In this document: positions 43,993 through 53,412 of the stretch, one piece after another
Numbering within the stretch: the first letter of the stretch is position 1
How the letters are laid out: every line of letters begins with the position of its first letter
From: PSRI01 sp041484195
Lineage (GTDB): Bacteria > Bacteroidota > Bacteroidia > Chitinophagales > Chitinophagaceae
NCBI GenBank assembly: GCA_041484195.1
Contig: JBGPHC010000010.1
Location: 62,001 to 126,000 of the forward strand
Length of the DNA: 64,000 bases
Reading direction: 5' to 3'
The notes under the pieces: model-generated
Databases searched by the model: none
Seen by the model: only the letters and a program-made list of their open reading frames with translations
Told to the model about the DNA's origin: nothing
Position numbers and translations under genes: made by a program

Positions 43993-44661
43993 TCAGTCAA
44001 AGGACTTAGGTAACAGATTCCCATAGATCCTGGATTTGCAAGCAGCTTCCATATGCCTTAACCTGCTGTTAGTGATATGGAAAATGGAGAGTAAAGTCCA
44101 TCCTATGATCGAAAAATATTTTCCTACCGTGGACTTTAACAGGTACACTCTGTTAAGCCGTATTTTCAAAGGAAGAATTTCTTTTACATAAAAGCCTTCA
44201 GGGTCGTCTGAGTTTTTTAGGAGTTCATTTTCGTCGAAAAAGACGAGAGAAGCCAGGTCGGTCATCCCGGGCTTTGTCTGTAAAACGAGTTGTTGCGATT
44301 TTGTGTAGAGCTTTACAAATTCCCGCAATTCTGGCCTGGGGCCAACAATGCTCATATCGCCGGTCAACACATTGAGCAATTGTGGTAGTTCGTCTATCTT
44401 GTACTTGCGTAAGTAAATGCCCAGTCTTGTTATTCTTGAGTCGTGATTGGACACAGTAAGTAATTTTCCTTTCACTGAATTGGCGTACATGGTACGGAAT
44501 TTTAGTAGCATGAAATTCCTGCCATTCTTACCAACACGCCATTGTCTGAAAAGTATATTGCCTTTTGAATCTATCCTGATGGCTAATGCCACCAGGAGTA
44601 ATATTGGAGCCAGAAGAAGCAGGCTGGTTGAGGCTATAAGATAATCACAGAATCTCTTCAT
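43993..44661 (-). CDS. Initiating sugar phosphate transferase (PglC/WcfS type)
   Basis: A 222-residue monotopic phosphoglycosyl transferase. It has one N-terminal hydrophobic helix (YLIASTSLLLLAPILLLVALAI), the core FRQWRVGKNGR and LKFRTM, the catalytic Asp-Glu pair in KIDELPQLLNVLTGDMSIVGPRPE, and a C-terminal extension. The small form, without the multi-span domain of WcaJ, matches PglC and B. fragilis WcfS. It transfers the first sugar phosphate to undecaprenyl phosphate. The ATG at 44661 overlaps the preceding aminotransferase gene by 17 bases, so translation is coupled. Confidence 0.93.
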   Translation of the reverse strand: MKRFCDYLIASTSLLLLAPILLLVALAIRIDSKGNILFRQWRVGKNGRNFMLLKFRTMYANSVKGKLLTVSNHDSRITRLGIYLRKYKIDELPQLLNVLTGDMSIVGPRPELREFVKLYTKSQQLVLQTKPGMTDLASLVFFDENELLKNSDDPEGFYVKEILPLKIRLNRVYLLKSTVGKYFSIIGWTLLSIFHITNSRLRHMEAACKSRIYGNLLPKSFD

Positions 44662-45871
44662 GAACATAACTATGTACAGCACTTACAACTGCTGAAACAA
44701 CAGAGTCAATTTGATCGTTCGACAGTTGAGGATAGATGGGCAGGGATATTTCCCTGCAATAATTAGAATAAGACACCGGAAAATCGGTTATCATATATCC
44801 CTTCTCCCGGAAGATTGAAAGCATTGGCAGCGGGATAAAGTGTACGTTCGCTGAAACCCCGGAATTGATGATCTTCTTGATTATATTATCACGTTCCTTT
44901 TCAGAAATCCCTTTAATCCGGAGCGGAAATATGTGATAAGACGATTCCTTTAGCTTCTCCATTTGCGGCGGCAATTCGGCCCAATCGTAATTCTGAAATG
45001 CATTTAGATATCGAAGGGCTACTCTTTTTCGCTCCGGCAGCATAAGTTTCTCATATTGCCTTAACTGAGCCAGACCGATTGCAGCACAAATGTCTGGCAT
45101 ATTGATTTTCAAACCTTCACACACGATGTCATAACGCCATTCAGATCCCTGGATTTTGGCGTAACCGTCTTTGGTTTGGCCATTCAGGCTATTGAGCTTC
45201 ATCCAGGAATATATCTCTTCATTATCAAATGGTGAAGGAAGATTTAACCCAATAACTCCTCCTTCCGCAGTAGTTACATTCTTTACCGCATGAAGCGAAT
45301 AAATACTTATGTCTGCCTGAAGGCCAGAAGGTTTTTTACCATAGGTAGCCCCTAATGAATGGGCAGCATCTGCAATTATCAGGGGTCTTCCAAGTTGCTC
45401 CTGGAAATGATTTTCTTTTTTAAACAATGCCTGCACAGATTCATCTTCCAAAGCCTGGCGGATAGCTTCATAGTCACAGGGCCAACCTGCAAAATCAACC
45501 GGGATCACGGCCTTAGTTTTGGAACTTATTGCCTTTTTCATTTGTTCCACATCCATCACCATTTGGTCATTGATGTCAACCATAACCGGCTTTGCGCCTG
45601 CACGCAGCACCACCAATGCCGTTGCTGCATAAGTATAAGCAGGAACGATTACTTCATCGCCCGGTTTTATACCCCACCATTTCAAAACCAATTGGGCGCC
45701 GGAGGTCCAGGAATTTACACATGAACATCTTGGCAATTGGGTGTATTCAGCCATCAAAAGCTCCAACATCTGAACCTTAGGGCCTGAAGTGATCCACCCT
45801 GAATTCAGGGTATCCATTACTTCGTTTACAATTTCCTCATTGATAAATGGAGGGGAAAAAGGAATCTTCAT
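44645..45871 (-). CDS. DegT/DnrJ/EryC1-type sugar aminotransferase
   Basis: A 408-residue PLP enzyme. The PLP-binding lysine is Lys197 in SLHAVKNVTTAEGG, and the other usual motifs are present (WITSGP, AYTYAATA, DAAHSLGA). It transfers an amino group from glutamate to a 4-keto sugar nucleotide. With the adjacent dehydratase it would make a UDP-4-amino-4,6-dideoxy sugar, as PglE and WcfR do. It is longer than PglE because of an insertion near 140-165. It overlaps the phosphotransferase gene. Confidence 0.95.
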   Translation of the reverse strand: MKIPFSPPFINEEIVNEVMDTLNSGWITSGPKVQMLELLMAEYTQLPRCSCVNSWTSGAQLVLKWWGIKPGDEVIVPAYTYAATALVVLRAGAKPVMVDINDQMVMDVEQMKKAISSKTKAVIPVDFAGWPCDYEAIRQALEDESVQALFKKENHFQEQLGRPLIIADAAHSLGATYGKKPSGLQADISIYSLHAVKNVTTAEGGVIGLNLPSPFDNEEIYSWMKLNSLNGQTKDGYAKIQGSEWRYDIVCEGLKINMPDICAAIGLAQLRQYEKLMLPERKRVALRYLNAFQNYDWAELPPQMEKLKESSYHIFPLRIKGISEKERDNIIKKIINSGVSANVHFIPLPMLSIFREKGYMITDFPVSYSNYCREISLPIYPQLSNDQIDSVVSAVVSAVHSYVHEEIL

Positions 45872-45922
45872 GAATCGTATTTCAATGAAATTATCTTCCG
45901 TTAGGAGTATGTCAGATTCTTC

Positions 45923-46921
45923 TCATAATGCTTTTCTAAGCCCACTTATGAATCCCAGACCGTAAGCCAAATGGATTGTCGGATATACAAAAAACAACCT
46001 AAATAAGACAGCAGTCCTTTTGTGACTCCTTAAGGTGTAAAAGGCATCTGCCAAGAAGTAGAGGCCCAACGGAATCAACCAGAATTTATAAACAATTGCA
46101 ATGAATAAGCTAAACAGGTATAGAACAAAAACCGCCGGAATCAGATGGCGAAAATGAAAACCACTATTTACCTTTTTTAAGACCAGCGGTTTATACAATC
46201 CGTATTCATAATATTGCCGGTATAGGCTATTTAGAGAATTGCGGGGATAGTAATACAATTTTATTTCAGGGGATTGGTATATTGAAAACCCCAGACTTCT
46301 CGCACGATAATGAAACTCATCATCCTGATTACGTTTCAGCGACTCGTCAAATAGCCCTGTAGTGTTGAAAATTCTGCGTTTCCAAGAGCCAAAAGTTACC
46401 GAATCGGTGTACCCCTCATACTCGAGTTGATGCACACGGCTGTTGCCAATTGCAAAAGGAGTGCAGATAGCATAAGCAATTGCTTCCTGCGTGGAATCAA
46501 GATAGGCCGTGCGTGTTGGCCCTCCCACTATATCAGCCCCTGTCCTACTGAAGGCTGCAAGTATCGCTTCAAAATAGTCTTCCGCATAATTGGTATGGGC
46601 ATCCAGGCGCACAATGATTTCTCCTTTTGCCTTTACAATTGCTTTATTCAGGGCAAATGAAACATAACGCCTGGGATTGTGAATCAAACTAATATCGCTA
46701 TTCCCGCTTTCCCATCTCCGGGAAATTTCCAATGTTGCGTCGGTAGAACCTCCGTCAACAATAATCAGTTCCTTATTGGCAGGTTGAGACCTCGTAAATA
46801 ATTCCAAAAGTCTTGTAATGTATTTTTCTTCATTATAAACCGGACAAATGACAGATATCACAGGCGGGATTGCATGGTCCCTCAGCTCTCGGGGCTTGGT
46901 ATCAATATTAGTACTCGTCAA
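45923..46921 (-). CDS. Glycosyltransferase family 2
   Basis: A 332-residue inner-face enzyme with GT-A fold. Family 2 motifs: SVICPVYNEEKYITRLLELF, VDGGSTDAT, and a DxD-like VRLDAHTNY for metal and donor. The C-terminus has two or three hydrophobic helices (about 240-300) that anchor it in the membrane. It starts 3 bases downstream of the GT4 gene at 46925. Sugar specificity unknown. Confidence 0.9.
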   Translation of the reverse strand: MTSTNIDTKPRELRDHAIPPVISVICPVYNEEKYITRLLELFTRSQPANKELIIVDGGSTDATLEISRRWESGNSDISLIHNPRRYVSFALNKAIVKAKGEIIVRLDAHTNYAEDYFEAILAAFSRTGADIVGGPTRTAYLDSTQEAIAYAICTPFAIGNSRVHQLEYEGYTDSVTFGSWKRRIFNTTGLFDESLKRNQDDEFHYRARSLGFSIYQSPEIKLYYYPRNSLNSLYRQYYEYGLYKPLVLKKVNSGFHFRHLIPAVFVLYLFSLFIAIVYKFWLIPLGLYFLADAFYTLRSHKRTAVLFRLFFVYPTIHLAYGLGFISGLRKAL

Positions 46922-46924
46922 TTT

Positions 46925-47926
46925 TCAAAATTTAACATCCTGACAATTTCTTTCGTCGATACATTTTAAAAGTGCCCTACTCCTCAAATCCAAATTGTAA
47001 TTATCAAGTACGAAATCGCGAATTTCCATCGGGGTAAATCTGTATTTGTCGAGCAGACTGATGCTTTTGGCAATTGCATGGGGAGTCAGATCTTCCAATA
47101 TTATTCCATATTTACCGACTATTTCAGGCAATGCTCCACGTGATGAAACTATTGGAATACATCCTGCCTGCATCGCCTCAATTACGCTTAGCCCAAATCC
47201 TTCATGAAGGGAAGGTTGAACATACACCCTGCTTTGGCCAAATAGTGTATTTAATTCCTCTTTCTCAACAAATCCTTTAAGTTCAACATTCGAGGCGATA
47301 CATTTCCGCAATTTTTCATGGCTATTGTCCTGCCATCTGCCAGCCTGCACAAATCTATAAGCGGGTAATAATTGACCGGCTTCTAAAAACAGACTTATTC
47401 CCTTTCGCAAAAGGTTTTCTTCAAGAACATTACCTACATTCAAGGCTATATCAAATTTTCCCGCGGGACGAATACCAGAATCAGGTATGCCGTGGTATAT
47501 CATGCTGACCTTATCCGGACTTATATCCGCCACCCTCAAAGTTTCCTTCATAGAAAATTGAGAATTGCAAATTATATGAGAAACTTTTTGAAGTATATAT
47601 CTTGTGACCAACCTTTTGAACCAATTCCTTTGATTTCCATATTTCGCTTCCGGAATATTTGCTGTATCGTATCCCCCGGCAACCAGGACAGTCAGTTTTT
47701 TTTGAAGGGCAGCAAATATAACCGGGAGCAGGCTATGCCAGGAGGCAAACCAAATAAACAGCATATCATTTCGTTTCACGGCCTTCCATAATTGAATGGG
47801 CCTTAATTTGAATTTGCTTCTAAATCCAAATTCTTCCACTTCATATTTCTGCGCTAAAATGTCGCGGTCAATCTGCACAAAAGAAGTGAGTGCATTATGT
47901 ATGAAAAGAATCCTATGAATTTTCAT
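46925..47926 (-). CDS. Glycosyltransferase family 4
   Basis: A 333-residue GT-B retaining transferase. N-terminal acceptor domain with HRILFIHNALTSF, C-terminal donor domain with the conserved SLHEGFGLSVIEAMQAGCIPI (Glu-x7-Glu). I chose ATG 47926; an upstream TTG at 47968 adds 14 residues without fold support. It is nearly joined to the GT2 gene that follows it on the strand. Confidence 0.9.
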   Translation of the reverse strand: MKIHRILFIHNALTSFVQIDRDILAQKYEVEEFGFRSKFKLRPIQLWKAVKRNDMLFIWFASWHSLLPVIFAALQKKLTVLVAGGYDTANIPEAKYGNQRNWFKRLVTRYILQKVSHIICNSQFSMKETLRVADISPDKVSMIYHGIPDSGIRPAGKFDIALNVGNVLEENLLRKGISLFLEAGQLLPAYRFVQAGRWQDNSHEKLRKCIASNVELKGFVEKEELNTLFGQSRVYVQPSLHEGFGLSVIEAMQAGCIPIVSSRGALPEIVGKYGIILEDLTPHAIAKSISLLDKYRFTPMEIRDFVLDNYNLDLRSRALLKCIDERNCQDVKF

Positions 47927-48000
47927 TGTATTTTGTTGGTGGAAAGAGAGTCTAACCGCAGGCCACAATTGCCATTTCCGAAATGACCTGAATTTGCCTG

Positions 48001-49110
48001 CTATCCCAGGAGAACCTTCTCAAATTTTGAAACATATTTTTCAGGAATAATTTCATCCAGGCCAGGAAACACGAAGGTCTTGTTGCGGAATGACTTTATT
48101 TCCTGTACCATTGCCCGATAATCACTGTTCGCGACTAATTTTCCAGCTAATTTTAATTCTTCAAATAATTCACGAACACCCCCTCCTTCATATGCGTACA
48201 CGGGTATTTTTAAAGCATTAGCTTCCACCAATATCCGGCCTGAAGGTTCCGGAAGTTTCGACAAATGGACAACTAAATCACATTTACTCATTTCGCCGGC
48301 AACATCGTGAGAGAATTTATGTAAATGAATTCTCTTTTTGTTGGGAAGGGAATTTGCCATGATCTGCAATTCCTCGTAATAGGTTTCGGTATTGTCCGTA
48401 TTTCCAAAGCAAACAAATTCAAAGTCGGTATCAGCAAGCTCACTCGCAATTCTCAGGAAATCCCTATGGCCCTTCCAGGGTGTATATCGGGCAAACATTC
48501 CGATGCGTAAGCGGTTGGGAGACCAGTCATTGCTAATTGCAGGACCCACACCATTTACATTAACGGGATTAAATAGTTTTGTCACCTTTGATTGAATTCC
48601 CGGAATAAGCCGATCCTTTACCGAATCGGAAACCACAATAATTCTATCCATCCTTTTGGAAATTTGGTCCAACCCGATTCCATACAAGCCCAGAACCCTC
48701 CTTCTGTTAATCAAATCATGTAAATGCATTACTTTTCTAAAACTATGATCGCTCCTGATCAATGATAAGAGCCAATGTGAAATCATAGAATTAGAAACTA
48801 TGGCAACCGGCTTGTAGGCTTTGATAATTTTTTGCAACACCCATTTATTCCGCTGAATTGCGATCAGGTTTTTGAAGAGATTTCGGACGGAAAACCTGCC
48901 ATCCACTGAAAGTGAATAATAATTACGAAAAGAGGAAAGTACCTTAATCTTGATATTTTGCCTGTTGAAATATTCATTCAAATGCTCCTCTCCGTTAGTG
49001 ACAAAAATGGGGCTCCATCCATTTTCCTCCAAAATGGGCAATACATATTTATAGTTCGTTTCCGCCCCGCCTATAAAATCCGCATCAATAAGGATTAGCA
49101 GATTTTTCAT
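48001..49110 (-). CDS. Glycosyltransferase family 4
   Basis: A 369-residue GT-B transferase: IDADFIGGAETNYKYVLPIL at the acceptor domain and PEPSGRILVEANALKIPVYAYEGGG (Glu-x7-Glu) at the donor site. Its start overlaps the end of the upstream GT2 gene by 26 bases, so translation is coupled. Confidence 0.9.
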   Translation of the reverse strand: MKNLLILIDADFIGGAETNYKYVLPILEENGWSPIFVTNGEEHLNEYFNRQNIKIKVLSSFRNYYSLSVDGRFSVRNLFKNLIAIQRNKWVLQKIIKAYKPVAIVSNSMISHWLLSLIRSDHSFRKVMHLHDLINRRRVLGLYGIGLDQISKRMDRIIVVSDSVKDRLIPGIQSKVTKLFNPVNVNGVGPAISNDWSPNRLRIGMFARYTPWKGHRDFLRIASELADTDFEFVCFGNTDNTETYYEELQIMANSLPNKKRIHLHKFSHDVAGEMSKCDLVVHLSKLPEPSGRILVEANALKIPVYAYEGGGVRELFEELKLAGKLVANSDYRAMVQEIKSFRNKTFVFPGLDEIIPEKYVSKFEKVLLG

Positions 49111-49888
49111 TGATCATTTGCTTTTCCTTAAGTTCAAACTCATATAATTTGGCATAGACAAAGAAATGATACACGGCCCATTGAAATGCAGCAAAAAAGC
49201 CTTTAAAACCATACTTGAACATTTTTTTTTGCAGGTAAACTTTAAAAAAAACATATATTGGCTTTATATATTGCATCTTCCTGTTCCATCTCTTCTTGCT
49301 TCTGGTAAGTTCAATAAGTTCATATTTAAAATAGCGGTTATTTCTCAGCCACCAACTGCTTATGTCTGTAAAATCGTCATGAATCAAAGCATGTTTCAAA
49401 CAAATTGAAAGTCCTTCGCTAACGACCTGCGCATGGACTTCCTTTTCCTGGTATTTTCCAAAGCGCTTGTTAAATAGTCTGGATTGGTAGTCTGGATAAT
49501 TCACTCCATTTCCCGGAAGTTCTCCCCAGAATTTATTTTTTCTCGGGATGAAAGCCAATTCAACTCCTTTAGGTATATCACTCAGAAATGAATCTATCTC
49601 CTGCAAAAGTGCTGGTTCCGGCAATTCGTCAGCATCAATTATGAAAACCCAATCGTGCGAGGTTTGTGTCACTGCCCAATTTTTTTGACTCGCGGAATTA
49701 ATGTATTCATGTTGAATGATCCTGACATTATGCTTTCTTGCGATTTCAAGAGTCCTGTCGGTACTGAATGAATCACAAATGATCACCTCGTCGGCCCAGG
49801 GCAGAATTTGACTCAAAAGCTGGCCAATAAATATTTCTACATTATAAGTAGGAATAATTACTGATAGGCTAACTGTTCTTTTTTCCAT
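49085..49888 (-). CDS. Glycosyltransferase family 2, WaaE/KdtX-like
   Basis: A 267-residue enzyme. Pattern SVIIPTYNVEIFIGQLLSQI, WADEVIICDSFSTDRTLEIA, and a metal-binding IDADELPEP. This arrangement resembles the WaaE/KdtX type of beta-glucosyltransferase. ATG 49888 lies within the end of the upstream gene at 49858 (31-base overlap). The C-terminus carries an amphipathic, basic helix region (YKPIYVFFKVYLQKKMFKYG) that may touch the membrane. Confidence 0.9.
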   Translation of the reverse strand: MEKRTVSLSVIIPTYNVEIFIGQLLSQILPWADEVIICDSFSTDRTLEIARKHNVRIIQHEYINSASQKNWAVTQTSHDWVFIIDADELPEPALLQEIDSFLSDIPKGVELAFIPRKNKFWGELPGNGVNYPDYQSRLFNKRFGKYQEKEVHAQVVSEGLSICLKHALIHDDFTDISSWWLRNNRYFKYELIELTRSKKRWNRKMQYIKPIYVFFKVYLQKKMFKYGFKGFFAAFQWAVYHFFVYAKLYEFELKEKQMINEKSANPY

Positions 49889-51102
49889 TTGATACTGTCG
49901 TATTTCCCGCAATCATAAATTTTGATACTCCGCAAAAATCCGGCGTTCAGCAGGCCAAAGATCCACATCAGTTCAAATCTGCTCAGAGTAGCTTCCAATA
50001 AAAAAATGGTAGATAAATAGATCAGGCAGCTCATCGCCCAATTTTTTTGATGAGAGTCTGCAGTACCGACCAAAGTTGCAAATGGCTTATACAACCATGG
50101 AATCAAAATGCCCCATGCCATTAATCCCAGATTTCCTGCCATCTCCAGATAACCATTATGCACGAAGATGAGATAACCGGCACCGCTGCCTGCTATTGGA
50201 TGCTGGCGAATGGTTTGCAGGGCATACTCCATGATCGAAGTTCGATTCACATCAGGAGACTCATTGCCCAAAAATACATCCCTGATGTCCTGAAATCTGC
50301 CCAGAATTACATGGCCATAAAAGTAAATTCCCAAGGCTATTGTTAAAGATCCTGCCAGGAATGGCAAGAGTTTGATCTTGTTTCTCTCTCTAATCAATAT
50401 ATAAATCGCAGAAAAGAACAGGGACAAATATGCCAATCGCTTTAAGGAAATAAGTACGGCCCCGACGATGGAAAATAGAATTATTATTTTCAAGACTTTA
50501 CTCCATTTTTTTTCTGAGAGGAAAATGAGCGAGATCGGAGCATAGCCTAATACAGTATTATTATATGCAATTCCATAAGTCCTGCTGTATATCGAATAGT
50601 CATCAGCACTTCCTGCAGAATTATTTGCCAGGATTATGGTGCCATCTGCCAGACCAATATATCCCAAAATACCTGTGAAAGTTATGACGAATGAAATAAT
50701 GATGAATACCGTAGACAACCAATCAAGCTCCGTTTCAGATTTTATAAATATTTCAGCCAACGCGCTGAAAATGAAAACTATTAATATTGCCAGAGACCAG
50801 GTCCAGGTTTCATTGGTTTGATTCCCTAAGGCATAGGCGTTAAAAATACCAAATGCGATTACAAATAACTGCAGATAATAACGGACCAAAAGAATTTCAG
50901 TGACAGAGTGAATCAATAGCAAGGCGGCCAAGCATAGTACAATTGTGCTGGGTTCAATTTCCCCTATGAAAGGGAAATTTATTCTCCTGCAAAACATCAA
51001 TATGGCTCCTATCCAGAATAGCCATTTTATTCTCCACTCCATTACAATGATGACAGAGGCAAGAACCAAGACTAATCCAAATAACAGTTTTACTACTTCC
51101 AC
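49858..51102 (-). CDS. O-antigen ligase/polymerase-like membrane protein
   Basis: A 414-residue inner membrane protein with about 10-12 hydrophobic spans and a large periplasmic loop near residues 280-320, including QTIRQHPIAGSGAGYLIFVHNGYLEMAGNLGLMAWG, the typical WaaL/Wzy_C pattern. It could polymerise repeat units (Wzy) or ligate polymer to a lipid acceptor (WaaL). The adjacent ABC exporter favours a ligase or a transferring role; the Wza/Wzc genes favour a polymerase. The sequence alone does not decide. Confidence 0.85.
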   Translation of the reverse strand: MEVVKLLFGLVLVLASVIIVMEWRIKWLFWIGAILMFCRRINFPFIGEIEPSTIVLCLAALLLIHSVTEILLVRYYLQLFVIAFGIFNAYALGNQTNETWTWSLAILIVFIFSALAEIFIKSETELDWLSTVFIIISFVITFTGILGYIGLADGTIILANNSAGSADDYSIYSRTYGIAYNNTVLGYAPISLIFLSEKKWSKVLKIIILFSIVGAVLISLKRLAYLSLFFSAIYILIRERNKIKLLPFLAGSLTIALGIYFYGHVILGRFQDIRDVFLGNESPDVNRTSIMEYALQTIRQHPIAGSGAGYLIFVHNGYLEMAGNLGLMAWGILIPWLYKPFATLVGTADSHQKNWAMSCLIYLSTIFLLEATLSRFELMWIFGLLNAGFLRSIKIYDCGKYDSIKWKKEQLAYQ

Positions 51103-51158
51103 ATCAATTAATTGGTCGGGGATTTATAAAATGAAGATGATTCAGAAAAATATGCATG

Positions 51159-52412
51159 TTAGCTACGGATCCTTTCCTGAAAGCCGGGTGCGACCTCTTT
51201 ACTCATTTTGATTTGCGATATTGGATCAGGACATAGTGCTTGTTCATATTTATAGATCATATTTTCCCGCGAAAAAATTGTATCCAATTGCATCATTCTT
51301 TTCTGATCTGGAATATAAGTCCGGCCGATAGCCTCTGCCATGGCCTCAAACAAGGAAATTTCATTAGGTTCGCAAAGCAATACATCACCATAATTTGCAA
51401 TTTCAGGCATGCCTCCAACATTAGTTGCAACGATTTTTGCCCTTCCGGCAATGGCTTCCAGAAGGCTTATCCCGAATGGTTCTCTCCTTGAAGGAATAAT
51501 AGTCAATGCGGCATATTCCAAATAGGAAACTATTTCACGGGGAGATAATGAACCAGGAAATAGGACCTTGTCTACCATCCCAAGGTCTCTGGCCATTTGT
51601 TTCAAACTAGCCAGCTCTTCACCTGTACCACCAATGATCAATTCATAATGTCCTCTTTTTTCATTCAATAATTTCGAAAAGGCTGGTATCAGTATGTCAA
51701 ATCCTTTTGCATAAACCAACCGGCCGTAAGCGAAAAAATATTTTGCCCTCGGCTTTGCTGCACTCTTTTTTTCAAATCTGCCAAAGTCAATACCATTGTA
51801 AATTACAAAGCCATTAAATAGTTTATTTCTTACAATAATCTTCACCATTTTCATAAGATAGCTGGAACACGCAGTTATGCGGCCTGACCGTATTATCCAG
51901 GATATCAGCAGATGCATCCTGATCCTTTCAGACAGGCCCGGATTGCTTTTCAAAGATGGTTCTATGATGCCATCCCTGGACTCAAAAAATTGCAGGATTT
52001 CATCCCCGTGCAGGCTTGTTATCCATTCAATATGCCTGAACATTCTGAATAGAAGATGACTATACCAAAGTTGTTGGCCAGGAAAATGAATATTGATTAT
52101 GTGGGGTTTAATAGATCGAAGCAGGAGGCATAGCTGCACTAACCGAAAAGGGTAAATGAAGAAGCCATATACGGAAATGAGCAATTGTTTAATCGATGAA
52201 ACTGATCCCATCGGGTGGTAAAACCGATACCGGTACACCGGAATATTGTTGATCAATTCATATTTTGGCAAGGAGGAGGGCACCCTGTTTGTCAATATTA
52301 CAACCCTATTGCCTCTGTCTTTGAGTCCTTCTGCGAGGCTTTCAGTTATGGTCTGCAAGCCGCCTAATACCGGACGATATGATGCTGTCCATATGACTAT
52401 TCTTTTCTTCAA
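51159..52412 (-). CDS. Glycosyltransferase family 4
   Basis: A 417-residue GT-B transferase. N-terminal SYRPVLGGLQTITESLAEGL contains the glycine loop; the donor site is RREPFGISLLEAIAGRAKIVATNVGGMPE with the Glu-x7-Glu pair. It is among the longer transferases here. Gaps to neighbours are 56 and 22 bases. Confidence 0.9.
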   Translation of the reverse strand: MKKRIVIWTASYRPVLGGLQTITESLAEGLKDRGNRVVILTNRVPSSLPKYELINNIPVYRYRFYHPMGSVSSIKQLLISVYGFFIYPFRLVQLCLLLRSIKPHIINIHFPGQQLWYSHLLFRMFRHIEWITSLHGDEILQFFESRDGIIEPSLKSNPGLSERIRMHLLISWIIRSGRITACSSYLMKMVKIIVRNKLFNGFVIYNGIDFGRFEKKSAAKPRAKYFFAYGRLVYAKGFDILIPAFSKLLNEKRGHYELIIGGTGEELASLKQMARDLGMVDKVLFPGSLSPREIVSYLEYAALTIIPSRREPFGISLLEAIAGRAKIVATNVGGMPEIANYGDVLLCEPNEISLFEAMAEAIGRTYIPDQKRMMQLDTIFSRENMIYKYEQALCPDPISQIKMSKEVAPGFQERIRS

Positions 52413-52434
52413 AATTTCTCTTGTTGTCTGATTT

Positions 52435-53331
52435 CTAAGCCCGTTCCCTTTTCATTTGGGTAAAATACCCCCAAAGCCAGCTATACCCAACAAATATCAT
52501 AGGCAGAAAGAGGGTGCATTTATTCACAGGCCCCCGAATTCTTTTCATGCGTGTTATTGCATTATCTAAGGGAGATATTAGAAAATATGCCAGTTTTAGA
52601 TAGTCCCGTACTGTACGCACCGATCTGGGATATACGCTATACATAAGAGGCCATTTCTTTCGTACACGATAATAGGCCCTTCCATACATATAATGCTGAT
52701 TTAATAGTCCCTTCCAAGAGCTTCTATGATGATGGGAAACCTTTATTCCAGGGATATATAAGACTTTCCAACCTGCCTGCAATACCCGCCAGTTGTAGTC
52801 CACATCTTCCCCGCGGAACAAAGAAACGTCATAATCTCCAACTTTAAGGATTACTTCCCTTTTATAGGAAGAATTGACTCCGGGTATTGACCTCACTTCG
52901 GTGATTTGTGAATAGAAAGGAAACGTAATTGCATCAGCCACTCTCACAACCCAACTCTTACCTGAGGAATCCACCACTTCACTACCGATTACTCCCGCAT
53001 CAGGGTATATTTCATGGGACTCCTTCATCAGTCTTACCCATTCGGGGAAGGCTTGGGCATCATCATCTGTTTGTAGAATAATGTCGCCACTACAACATGA
53101 AAGACCCAAATTCCTGCTGGTAGCAAGGTTTACATTCTCGGTTTCGATCTCACGAAGTGCTGGAAATTGCTTTTTCCAATGTTGTAGTGTTTGAGAGCAA
53201 TTATTCTCTCCACCCCCATTTACAACTATGATCTCATCAGGTTTTTCTTCCTGGTCCTGAATTAATGATCTCAGCGTATCGTGAATCAATTTTCCTCTGT
53301 TATAAGTGCAAATCAGCACAGAAACAACCAT
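52435..53331 (-). CDS. Glycosyltransferase family 2
   Basis: A 298-residue GT-A transferase with SVLICTYNRGKLIHDTLRSL, the donor-metal site QTDDDAQAFPEW and the acceptor-side RGEDVDYNWRVLQAGW. It resembles rhamnosyl- or galactofuranosyl-type transferases, without certainty. A short hydrophobic stretch near the C-terminus may bind membrane. Confidence 0.9.
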   Translation of the reverse strand: MVVSVLICTYNRGKLIHDTLRSLIQDQEEKPDEIIVVNGGGENNCSQTLQHWKKQFPALREIETENVNLATSRNLGLSCCSGDIILQTDDDAQAFPEWVRLMKESHEIYPDAGVIGSEVVDSSGKSWVVRVADAITFPFYSQITEVRSIPGVNSSYKREVILKVGDYDVSLFRGEDVDYNWRVLQAGWKVLYIPGIKVSHHHRSSWKGLLNQHYMYGRAYYRVRKKWPLMYSVYPRSVRTVRDYLKLAYFLISPLDNAITRMKRIRGPVNKCTLFLPMIFVGYSWLWGYFTQMKRERA

Positions 53332-53412
53332 CTTATTTTACTTATTTGTTGTAGGATTGGTTCAAGTCCTGAATTAGCGCAGCGAAAAGTATTCTCTGCT
53401 CAAAAAGCATTT

